64,000 nucleotides of DNA from Owenweeksia sp963758205 (GTDB lineage: Bacteria; Bacteroidota; Bacteroidia; Flavobacteriales; Schleiferiaceae): NCBI GenBank assembly GCA_963758205.1, contig CAVWUM010000001.1:1-64000 (forward strand), read 5' to 3'. The translations under genes were made by a program, and so were the position numbers. Position 1 is the stretch's first letter. Each line of letters starts with the position of its first letter. This document shows positions 1 to 7,316 of this stretch, piece after piece. The notes below the pieces were generated by a model. The model ran no database searches. It saw only the letters and a list, made by a program, of their open reading frames with translations, and was not told the DNA's origin.

Positions 1-1
1 C

Positions 2-1387
2 ATCTCTCAGCCCGACATCCTCATATTTGATGAGCCTACCAACCACCTTGATGTGGAAATGATTGAGTGGCTTGAGGAATACCTTTCGCAGCCATCCATC
101 ACACTGTTTATGGTTACGCACGACCGTTACTTTCTGGAGCGAGTTTGTGATAAGATTTTAGAGTTGGAGAATGAATCGCTGTACCAGCATCCCGGTAATT
201 ATTCCGATTTTTTACAACGTAAAGCCGAGCGAGAAGAGATTGAAGGTGTAAATGTGGGAAAGGCCAAAAACCTCCTCCGTAAGGAATTGGAATGGATGCG
301 AAGGCAACCCAAAGCACGAGGCACAAAATCCAAAGCGCGTATTGATTCCTTTTATGAGTTGAAGGGCGAGGCCGGCAAAAACCTGGAAGACGCAAAACTG
401 GAGCTGGATGTAAAAATGACCCGCCTGGGGAGTAAGATTCTGGAAGTGCATAAACTCCGAAAGTCTTATGGCGACCTGAAGATTGTAGATGGTTTTGACT
501 ATGTGTTTAAGCGAAAAGAACGCACTGGAATTGTAGGGCCAAATGGTGTGGGTAAATCAACTTTCCTGAAAATGATAACCGGAAATGAAGAGCCCGATGG
601 TGGAAAGATAGTGGTGGGCGATACCGTGAAATATGGCTTCTTTACCCAAAGTGAAATGAACCTTGACCCGAATAAACGGGTGATTGAAGTGGTAAAGGAT
701 ATTGCTGAGTTTATCCCCATCGGTAAAAAGGGGCGCAACATCACCGCTTCGCAAATGCTGGATAGGTTTCTGTTTGAGGGGGATCGCCAATACACCTATG
801 TTTCTAAACTAAGTGGTGGTGAAAAGCGCAGGTTGTATCTGCTCACGATTTTAATGGATAACCCCAACTTCCTTATTCTGGATGAGCCCACCAACGATTT
901 GGATATTTTGACTCTAAATGTGCTGGAAGACTTTTTAATGGAGTTTGATGGCTGCCTGCTGGTAGTAACGCATGACCGTTACTTTATGGATAAGCTCACC
1001 GACCACCTTTTTGTGTTTGAAGGTGATGGACATATCCGTGACTTTAATGGCAACTACCGCGAGTATAAAGCTTATAAGGAAGATAAAGAGGCCACCGAAA
1101 AGTTGCGTAGCAAGAGCCTTGTGAAACCATCAAAATCTTCTGCTGAAAAGCAGAGCGGAGATAGTGATAAAAAGAAAATGACCTACTCGGAAAAGCTGGA
1201 GTTTGAAACTTTGGAGAAGGATATTGCTAAGCTGGAAAAGCGGAAAATTGAAATTGCCAAAGAGTTTGAACAGGCCTCTTTAGATGCCTCCAGGTTGGAA
1301 GATCTTTCGCACGAAACCAAAGACATACAGGATGAGCTGGAGGAAAAGGAAATGCGCTGGCTGGAGCTGAGTGAACTGGAGGGGTAG
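2..1387 (+). CDS. ABC-F family ATPase, 3' part only (Uup-like)
   Basis: The reading frame is open to the left edge, so the N-terminal half is outside the window. The visible part begins in the first ABC domain at its Walker B (DEPTNHLD). It continues through the inter-domain linker, whose RRQPKARGTKSKARI stretch resembles the Uup linker, into a second ABC domain with Walker A (GPNGVGKST), signature LSGGEKRRL and Walker B LDEPTNDLD. It ends in a Lys/Glu-rich coiled coil of about 80 residues. Duplicated ABC domains with no membrane segment define ABC-F proteins, cytosolic ribosome-associated translation factors. The coiled-coil tail and linker favour the Uup branch, which is also linked to DNA or ribosome quality control. 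The exact subfamily is inference because half the protein is missing. Confidence 0.9.
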   Translation: MSQPDILIFDEPTNHLDVEMIEWLEEYLSQPSITLFMVTHDRYFLERVCDKILELENESLYQHPGNYSDFLQRKAEREEIEGVNVGKAKNLLRKELEWMRRQPKARGTKSKARIDSFYELKGEAGKNLEDAKLELDVKMTRLGSKILEVHKLRKSYGDLKIVDGFDYVFKRKERTGIVGPNGVGKSTFLKMITGNEEPDGGKIVVGDTVKYGFFTQSEMNLDPNKRVIEVVKDIAEFIPIGKKGRNITASQMLDRFLFEGDRQYTYVSKLSGGEKRRLYLLTILMDNPNFLILDEPTNDLDILTLNVLEDFLMEFDGCLLVVTHDRYFMDKLTDHLFVFEGDGHIRDFNGNYREYKAYKEDKEATEKLRSKSLVKPSKSSAEKQSGDSDKKKMTYSEKLEFETLEKDIAKLEKRKIEIAKEFEQASLDASRLEDLSHETKDIQDELEEKEMRWLELSELEG

Positions 1388-1407
1388 AGGTTATACTTTC
1401 TTTTTTT

Positions 1408-1684
1408 AACCACATAGGCACATAGGGCACTGAAGGTTTTTTTATCAATCAGTATTATGTTTTGTTTAACCGCAGAGTCGCAGAAAGCGCAAAGTTTCGC
1501 AGAGTGGATTCAGAAATAAATTCCAATCATTTCTTCGCGTTACTCCGCGTTCTCAGTGTCTCTGCGTTGAAGTAACAGGGAACAAACCACATAGTCACAT
1601 AGGGCACAGAAGGTTTTTTTATCAACCAGTATTCTGTTTGGTTTTAACGCAGAAGTGCAAAGAGAGCAAAGTTTCGCAGAGCTT
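1408..1684. repeat. Two direct copies of a ~100 bp intergenic repeat with an inverted arm between
   Basis: The 389-base gap between the ABC-F gene and the SGNH gene holds no gene. Copy 1 (about 1408-1508) and copy 2 (about 1584-1684) both begin AACCACATAG, share CACATAGGGCAC and a long T-tract, and end in AAAGTTTCGCAGAG, with about 80% identity by eye and an offset of 176-177 bases. Between them, 1543-1570 reads as the reverse complement of the CGCAGAG part of copy 1, so copy 1 and the spacer can form an imperfect cruciform. This CGCAGAGxCGCAGA family is common between genes in Bacteroidota. It may be a decayed non-autonomous element. Confidence 0.75.
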
Positions 1685-1704
1685 TTTAAATGTATAATTT
1701 TCGG

Positions 1705-1770
1705 GAGGCTCTCCCCTCCTTAAACTTGTGCTGAGCCTGCCGAAGTGAAAAGGAGGGGCTGGGGGTGGTT
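1705..1770. repeat. Imperfect inverted repeat, palindromic intergenic element
   Basis: CTCCCCTCCTT and AAGGAGGGG-type arms flank a core containing CTGAGCCTGCCGAAGT. The arms pair as CCCCTCCTT/AAGGAGGGG. Lying just after the stop of the minus-strand SGNH gene, it could help end transcription, but there is no T-tract in the right place. A related G/C-rich palindrome lies at 7220-7302. Confidence 0.6.
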
Positions 1771-1776
1771 GTAATT

Positions 1777-2706
1777 CTAATTACAATTCCTGTTTATGTT
1801 TAGCTTCAACTCCCTCCCCAGCCATTGGCTCATCTTATCCGCCCCGGTGGGGTTCATGTGATTAGGGTCGGCCCACAGGTCAACATTTTCCAGTATAGAA
1901 TCAGGAGGTACAATGAGCTGCCCCAGCTCCTTGTAGAACTCAGCCTGGTGAGGTTCCTTATCGGAAACACCGTAGCTGGGCAGGTATAAAAAATACAGGT
2001 CAACACTATGATCGGCACAAAGGGAGGCTATTCTGCGGAGGTAGTGCAGGGGATACACATTTTCCAGTTGCCGCTTAAAGTCCTCTTTCTTTTTAGTTCT
2101 GCGTTCGCCTTTTTCCCTTTCGTAGATGGCGGGCTCGGTAATAGTGAGGTTTGGGAAAAATCCAAATTTTGCGTTCGTGTTTATCAGGCTGTCCTCATGG
2201 CGCCACAGTTTTTCCTTCATCATTTGCAGCCTGAACTGAAATGCCGTGCTCCAATCCTTAAAGTAATTTTGATTAAAGAAGGGGTAAGCGGTTGCGAGGT
2301 CAGAGCTTTCCAGGAAATACGGCCCCACGGGGTGGCTGTAGGGGTTTTCATCCAGACGTACTTCCAATAAGAGAGCTTTAATGTCTTTATGGTCTATTAA
2401 ATCTTTTACAAGTCTGTAGTGCAGGTTACGGCCATAGCGGCAGTAGGCATAATTTAGCAAGTGATAACCTTTAAGCTCTGTGCGTATTACCTTTTCCTTT
2501 AAGCTATTGATGGTGCGCGATGAACCCATAAATGCAATATCAACTGGCTCCGAGCTTTCATAAATCCTCTGATACATCCAATGGGCCCTGGAGGTGCAAT
2601 CATCTTTAAGGCTGGCATACACCTGCCTTTTATCCTGTGGAAACAGAAGTATAAACAGCAGTACCGGCAGCAAAAAAAGAATGATATGTAAGCTTAGCCG
2701 CTTCAT
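1777..2706 (-). CDS. SGNH/GDSL-like protein paired with an MBOAT acyltransferase
   Basis: 309 residues with an N-terminal hydrophobic anchor (residues 5-23) and then a periplasmic-type domain. FMGSSRTI near residue 60 fits the nucleophile block of SGNH-fold proteins (Ser in GSSR), and DPNHMNPTGA near the C-terminus supplies the Asp-x-x-His block. The start codon overlaps the stop of the upstream MBOAT gene in a TAATG arrangement, so the two are translationally coupled. MBOAT plus SGNH partners (as in DltB/DltD, AlgI/AlgJ or PatA/PatB) carry acyl groups across the membrane and attach them to a polysaccharide or wall polymer. I infer O-acylation of an envelope glycan. The acceptor cannot be read here because no polysaccharide genes are adjacent. 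Confidence 0.75.
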   Translation of the reverse strand: MKRLSLHIILFLLPVLLFILLFPQDKRQVYASLKDDCTSRAHWMYQRIYESSEPVDIAFMGSSRTINSLKEKVIRTELKGYHLLNYAYCRYGRNLHYRLVKDLIDHKDIKALLLEVRLDENPYSHPVGPYFLESSDLATAYPFFNQNYFKDWSTAFQFRLQMMKEKLWRHEDSLINTNAKFGFFPNLTITEPAIYEREKGERRTKKKEDFKRQLENVYPLHYLRRIASLCADHSVDLYFLYLPSYGVSDKEPHQAEFYKELGQLIVPPDSILENVDLWADPNHMNPTGADKMSQWLGRELKLNINRNCN

Positions 2707-4115
2707 TAAAACTGGAAGTAAATAAAGCTGGGTTTAACATCAAAGTTGCCAAGAAAGAGGATGCACAGTAATAAAGTGTAATAAAAGGAAAGCCGTACAG
2801 GCTTTGAAAACTGCTGTAGGTATTCGCTAAAGTTGAGATCACGCATTTTGCGCTCGGCAATCATAAAAAATAAAAATACCAGGCCAATTACGCTGTAGCG
2901 GATAACATCCTGCTGAAAGAGTGCCGGCACTATCCGTACGGCATCTATGGTGATGAGCTGAGAGCCAAGGGTGGCGAGGTGTGTCATATTCTCTGCCCGA
3001 AAGGGTATCCAGAATAAACAACACAGGGTGAATACAAAGGGAGCGGCCATGGGGCCCGCCCAGCGCACTTTTTTTTCAATAATGAGCATAAGGCCGTGTA
3101 AAAATCCCCAAATAACAAAAGTGATGTTGGCACCATGCCAAAGGCCCGAAAGCAGAAAGGTAGCCATAAGGTTAAAGCTGCGCCTGCCCTCGCTTACCCT
3201 GTTTCCACCCAAAGGGATATACACATAATCTCTAAACCAGGTGGAAAGTGAGATGTGCCAGCGTTGCCAAAATTCGCCAAAGCTCTTTGCAAAATAGGGT
3301 TTGTTGAAGTTGGTCATTAAATCAAACCCCATGGTTTTGCCCAGCCCGATGGCAATATCCGAGTAGCCGGAAAAGTCGCAGTATATCTGGAATGCAAACA
3401 ACAATGCCCCGAATAATATACCCAAACCGCTGTACTCCGTGGGATTATCAAATATGGGTTCCAGCAATACAGCAAAGTTGTCGGCTATCACAATTTTTTT
3501 AAAGAAACCCCATAGCATCAGGCGCAAGCCGGAGATTGTATTGGAATAATCAAAAGTTTTCTTTTCGGCAAATTGGGGTAAAAAGCGAGCGGCCCGCTCA
3601 ATAGGTCCGGCCACCAGTTGCGGAAAAAACGAAACGAAAGCAAAAAACTGAAGGGCGTTACGAGTGGGGGTAAGCTGGCCACGATAAATATCTATGGCAT
3701 AGCTCATAGTTTGGAAGGTGTAAAAGCTGATGCCCACCGGTAAAATAATGTTGAGGCTGGAGGGGTTGGCCTGCATGCCGAAAAAGCCGAGGATATCGGC
3801 AAAGCCTTCTGTAAAAAAGTTGAAGTATTTAAAAAACCCTAAAATGCCCAGGTTAATAGCAAGGCTAAGGATCAGAAAGAACTTTTTTCTACCGGGGTTA
3901 TCCGCTTGGTGTATCTGCAATCCAATAATGTAATCGGCCACCGAACTTATGGCGATGAGGCTAAGAAAGCGCCAGTCCCACCAGCCATAAAAAATATAGC
4001 TACCGATAATGAGTAGGAGGTTACGCCAGTTTATGGATGCCTTGCGCTCTGTAAACCAATACAGGTAAAAAAAGAGCACAAAAAATACAAGGAAGGCGAG
4101 GGAGTTGAAAACCAT
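2706..4115 (-). CDS. MBOAT family membrane-bound O-acyltransferase (AlgI/DltB-like)
   Basis: 469 residues from the ATG at 4115, chosen because the protein then begins MVFNSLAFLVFF, the usual start of this family. An upstream in-frame ATG at 4136 would add seven atypical residues. Around ten hydrophobic segments are visible. Signature stretches are the FPQLVAGPIERA block, the YCDFSGYSDIAIGLGK block, the FWQRWHISLSTWFRDYVYIPLGG block and SGLWHGANITFVIWG, which carries the conserved membrane histidine (WHGA). The family transfers acyl groups from a cytoplasmic donor through the membrane. It forms an operon with the SGNH protein downstream. Cell-surface glycan acetylation is the likely role; the substrate is unknown. 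Confidence 0.93.
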   Translation of the reverse strand: MVFNSLAFLVFFVLFFYLYWFTERKASINWRNLLLIIGSYIFYGWWDWRFLSLIAISSVADYIIGLQIHQADNPGRKKFFLILSLAINLGILGFFKYFNFFTEGFADILGFFGMQANPSSLNIILPVGISFYTFQTMSYAIDIYRGQLTPTRNALQFFAFVSFFPQLVAGPIERAARFLPQFAEKKTFDYSNTISGLRLMLWGFFKKIVIADNFAVLLEPIFDNPTEYSGLGILFGALLFAFQIYCDFSGYSDIAIGLGKTMGFDLMTNFNKPYFAKSFGEFWQRWHISLSTWFRDYVYIPLGGNRVSEGRRSFNLMATFLLSGLWHGANITFVIWGFLHGLMLIIEKKVRWAGPMAAPFVFTLCCLFWIPFRAENMTHLATLGSQLITIDAVRIVPALFQQDVIRYSVIGLVFLFFMIAERKMRDLNFSEYLQQFSKPVRLSFYYTLLLCILFLGNFDVKPSFIYFQF

Positions 4116-4247
4116 GCAGCAAAAATAGGCAGGCAAGATAGTACGAGTTGAGCTAAAGATTTTATCGGCATTTCCTTAATCAATTGTTAAATACTCAAAC
4201 TATTCTCAACTACTGCTTAAATTGCCCTCTCGAAAATCGTCCGGATA

Positions 4248-4934
4248 ATGGAAAACATGATTGACCTGCGGAAAATCGTTCGCAACTTTCCGCTAGGAAC
4301 CCAGGTGGTAAAAGTGCTTAAGGGCATTGACCTGACAATAGAAAAGAACGAATACGTAGCACTTATGGGTCCTTCGGGTAGTGGAAAATCTACCTTGATG
4401 AACTTGCTGGGCTGCCTTGATACTCCCACAAGCGGTGAATACTGGCTCAATGGCCAGGATGTAGCCCGCCTTACCGATAATCAACTGGCTGAAATCCGAA
4501 ATAAAGAGATTGGATTTGTTTTTCAAACCTTTAACCTATTGCCGCGCTCAACGGCTTTGGAAAATGTGGCGCTTCCACTTGTGTATGCAGGGTATAGCTC
4601 TAAAGAGCGAAACGAACGAGCCGAAGAAGTACTAACCCAGGTGGGCCTTGCTGACAGGATGAACCACCGCCCCAATCAGCTTAGCGGTGGGCAGCGCCAG
4701 CGCGTGGCAGTTGCACGTGCCTTAGTAAATAAGCCCTCCATTATTTTAGCAGATGAGCCTACCGGAAACCTCGACACCAAAACTTCCGTAGAAATTATGG
4801 ATCTTTTTGGCGACATCCAGAAAAACGGGAATACGGTGATATTGGTTACCCACGAAGAGGATATTGCCCAGCATGCCAAGCGGATTATCAGGTTACGGGA
4901 TGGGGAGGTGGAGAGTGATGAGGTGCAGAGCTAG
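4248..4934 (+). CDS. ABC transporter ATP-binding protein, LolD/MacB type
   Basis: 228 residues with Walker A GPSGSGKST, Q-loop VFQTFNLLP, signature LSGGQRQRVA, Walker B ILADEPTGNLD and H-loop VTHEE. LLPRSTALENVALPLVYAG is characteristic of the subfamily that powers MacB-like mechanotransmission or LolCDE lipoprotein release. Length is normal for a stand-alone ATPase. No FtsX/MacB-type permease gene is next to it, which is common for this gene in Bacteroidota. A second in-frame ATG three codons in is an alternative start. Which permease it serves cannot be decided here. Confidence 0.93.
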   Translation: MENMIDLRKIVRNFPLGTQVVKVLKGIDLTIEKNEYVALMGPSGSGKSTLMNLLGCLDTPTSGEYWLNGQDVARLTDNQLAEIRNKEIGFVFQTFNLLPRSTALENVALPLVYAGYSSKERNERAEEVLTQVGLADRMNHRPNQLSGGQRQRVAVARALVNKPSIILADEPTGNLDTKTSVEIMDLFGDIQKNGNTVILVTHEEDIAQHAKRIIRLRDGEVESDEVQS

Positions 4935-4998
4935 TTTAGCTTCATAGCGGTTGGTAACGTGTAACCGAAAATCTGGAAATTGCACACGTTTTTTTGAT

Positions 4999-5027
4999 AT
5001 GTATAAAAATTAACGTTTTTTATACAT
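4999..5027. promoter_or_regulatory. Perfect 11 bp AT-rich inverted repeat upstream of the FG-GAP gene
   Basis: ATGTATAAAAA at 4999-5009 is exactly mirrored by TTTTTATACAT at 5017-5027 with a 7-base spacer, 38 bases before the ATG at 5066. It could be a regulator-binding operator or a weak hairpin. No recognised regulator binds this sequence to my knowledge. Confidence 0.45.
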
Positions 5028-5065
5028 GATTTAGCAAAGTGAGTAAATTGGCGGGAAATTTACAC

Positions 5066-6382
5066 ATGAAAAAACTGTCTCTAAATATTCCAATCGAGCA
5101 TCTTGAAACACCCAAAGTCCTCAAAAAGCCGATAGCAGCATGTGCGGGTTTAAAAACTCTCTTGTTCTTAACTGTCTGTTACTGTCACAGCTTTGCACAG
5201 ACCCTATCAACGAATCAATATGACACTATACCCAGACTGTTAAATGTTTCTGACTTTATGGGCTTGATGCCAGGGCCAACAGTAATTGAGGATTTAGATA
5301 ATGACGGTGATTTGGATCAACTCATATTCCCAGCTTCCAATTACAAATATGCTTTTCTTGAGAACTGTGGTCAGAATAGATTTAACAAGAAGGAATTTAC
5401 TAAGCGGGTTGGTTTTAAGGTTCATGCAGCTACAGCAAAAGACTTGGATCAGGATGGTGACTTAGACATAGTGACATGCGGCCTCAACAATGGTGAGCCC
5501 TTCAATTTGATTTATGAGAACCTTGGAGATCTCAAATTTCAGGAGATGGCTATTATTGGGGCCAATAGTAATAGAGATGTCTATCCGCAGTTTTTCTCAA
5601 CATTAGGGGAGAATAGTAATCTCGTATCATTTGATGTGAATCATGATAATTGGGCTGACATTGTGATTTATGGGGTGAGGCATAGAGCTGAGAATGGCAA
5701 TTTGGTTTATGATGGTTTTATTGAAGTGCATTTAAATAAGAACGGAAGTTTTAATTCAAATCCAGATTATTCATTGAAAACTCCTTGGGCAGAAGCTCTA
5801 TTTATCAAGGATGGATGGGAAGAAAATTATAGGTTAATGTTAGTTGAGCAAGTTCACGGGAAACCATCGGTGGCCTACTGTTATAGTTTTAATGAAGATG
5901 GAAAGCCCATTGAGGATAAGGTGTGTTTTCCAAATGCTTACTGGCATCAAAAATTAATTAAGTTAGATTTTGACGGAGATGGGCGTGATGATTTGCTGGG
6001 CTTAGGAAACAAGTCCTCTAAATTTTATAAGAATACCACAGATGGTTTTTTAGTACAGGAAACTCCGTCATTGCCTGGCCAACCTGGGCCCACAATCAAC
6101 CTCGTACAAGTATTTGACTTTAATGGAAAAGGCATGGGAGATTATCTTATAAAACATTATGATAATATGGATGGTAATGCATGCTTAAGTTGGCTGATAC
6201 ATTCTGACGATGGAATTAATTTAAGTAAACAGGGGTGTAACTATGTATCAGATAGCTATTATAATTTCTACCCATTTGATTTCAATCAGGATGGATTGTT
6301 GGATTTTGTGACAAAATTGGGTGGGCAGACAATTTACTATTTACAAAATGAAGATGGTGACTTTGATAAAGTAGAGAATTGA
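5066..6382 (+). CDS. FG-GAP/VCBS repeat secreted protein
   Basis: 438 residues from the ATG at 5066; an in-frame GTG at 5039 is less likely. A hydrophobic stretch at about residues 25-44 ending SFAQ fits a signal peptide with an unusually long N-region. The body contains at least six Asp-rich calcium-binding-like loops: DLDNDGDLDQ, DLDQDGDLDI, DVNHDNWADI, DFDGDGRDDL, DFNGKGMGDY and DFNQDGLLDF. This is the spacing of FG-GAP/VCBS beta-propeller blades. Such proteins are secreted or surface-bound and often adhesive. No clear T9SS tail is visible, so the export route after the inner membrane is open. By eye the gene is richer in A+T than its neighbours, which may mean transfer. Confidence 0.75.
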   Translation: MKKLSLNIPIEHLETPKVLKKPIAACAGLKTLLFLTVCYCHSFAQTLSTNQYDTIPRLLNVSDFMGLMPGPTVIEDLDNDGDLDQLIFPASNYKYAFLENCGQNRFNKKEFTKRVGFKVHAATAKDLDQDGDLDIVTCGLNNGEPFNLIYENLGDLKFQEMAIIGANSNRDVYPQFFSTLGENSNLVSFDVNHDNWADIVIYGVRHRAENGNLVYDGFIEVHLNKNGSFNSNPDYSLKTPWAEALFIKDGWEENYRLMLVEQVHGKPSVAYCYSFNEDGKPIEDKVCFPNAYWHQKLIKLDFDGDGRDDLLGLGNKSSKFYKNTTDGFLVQETPSLPGQPGPTINLVQVFDFNGKGMGDYLIKHYDNMDGNACLSWLIHSDDGINLSKQGCNYVSDSYYNFYPFDFNQDGLLDFVTKLGGQTIYYLQNEDGDFDKVEN

Positions 6383-6406
6383 AGTAACATATAACGTTAT
6401 TAAGGA

Positions 6407-7195
6407 ATGGATTTAAACTTAGCAGGAAAAAAAGCATTGGTTTGCGGCAGCTCCGATGGTATTGGTAAGGCCGCAGCCGAAGAGCTGGCCCGCATGGGAG
6501 CCGAAATTGTACTATTGGCCCGCAATGCCGAAAAACTGGAAAAGACCAGAAAGGAACTTTCTACCAGCCACAACCAAACACATACATTTTTAGTAGCCGA
6601 TTTTGATGACCCCATTCACCTGGAAAGTGTAGTGACCAACTACTTGAGTGAGGGCAACGAGATCAACATATTGGTAAATAATACCGGTGGTCCGCCCGCT
6701 GGCCCGGCACATTTAGCAGGCTTGGAGGAGTATGTAACTGCCTTCCGCAGGCACTTACTTTGTAACCAGTTATTGGTAAAGCTTACGTTGGAGGGAATGA
6801 AGAAATCAGGTTATGGCCGCATTGTAAATGTCATCAGCACTTCGGTAAAAGTGCCACTCAATAACCTTGGGGTGAGCAATACCGTAAGGGGAGCCGTGGG
6901 CAACTGGAGTAAAACTCTTGCCAATGAGTTGGGAGAATTTGGTATAACCGTTAATAACGTGTTACCGGGCGCTACAGAAACCGGCCGATTAAAATCAATA
7001 ATAGAAAATAAGGCCAAAAAGCTGGGGGTGACTGAAAAGGTGGCTGCCGGCAAAATGACGGCTGAGGTGCCGCTAAACCGTTTTGCCAAGCCCGAAGAAG
7101 TAGCCAATGCAATTGCGTGGCTGGCTAGTCCGGCTGCAGCATATATAAGTGGTATTAACCTTCCGGTGGATGGTGGAAGGACACCAAGTTTGTAG
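6407..7195 (+). CDS. SDR-like oxidoreductase lacking the classical Tyr/Lys catalytic pair
   Basis: 262 residues with a Rossmann fold: cofactor motif GSSDGIG near residue 14, ADFDD for adenine contact, and NNTGG where most SDRs have NNAG. The usual S-x12-Y-x3-K active site is replaced. The segment aligned to YSASK reads SNTVR, so Tyr becomes Ser and Lys becomes Arg. This pattern is known for a group of 3-ketoacyl-ACP-reductase-like SDRs. The gene lies 121 bases upstream of an aldehyde dehydrogenase of the 2-aminomuconate semialdehyde type. Similar SDR genes accompany kynurenine-pathway genes in other Bacteroidota as I recall, so a role in that pathway is a reasonable inference, but the reaction is unknown. 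Confidence 0.8.
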   Translation: MDLNLAGKKALVCGSSDGIGKAAAEELARMGAEIVLLARNAEKLEKTRKELSTSHNQTHTFLVADFDDPIHLESVVTNYLSEGNEINILVNNTGGPPAGPAHLAGLEEYVTAFRRHLLCNQLLVKLTLEGMKKSGYGRIVNVISTSVKVPLNNLGVSNTVRGAVGNWSKTLANELGEFGITVNNVLPGATETGRLKSIIENKAKKLGVTEKVAAGKMTAEVPLNRFAKPEEVANAIAWLASPAAAYISGINLPVDGGRTPSL

Positions 7196-7219
7196 AAGTT
7201 ATTGATATAAGTTGGAATG

Positions 7220-7302
7220 ATGTCATCCCCCTGGCCCCCTTCAAAGGGGGATTACGTGACGTTACTCTCCCCTTGAAGGGAGCCGGAGGGGTGATGAGTT
7301 GG
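7220..7302. repeat. Nested palindromic intergenic element between the SDR and ALDH genes
   Basis: Two hairpins, TCCCCCTTCAAAGGGGGA and CTCCCCTTGAAGGGAG, sit side by side, and the outer sequences (TCATCCCCCTGG and CCGGAGGGGTGATGA) also pair with each other. The whole can fold as one long imperfect cruciform. It interrupts an otherwise co-directional pair and may lower or process read-through. The element class is common in Bacteroidota. Confidence 0.65.
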
Positions 7303-7316
7303 GTAAAACATAATAC

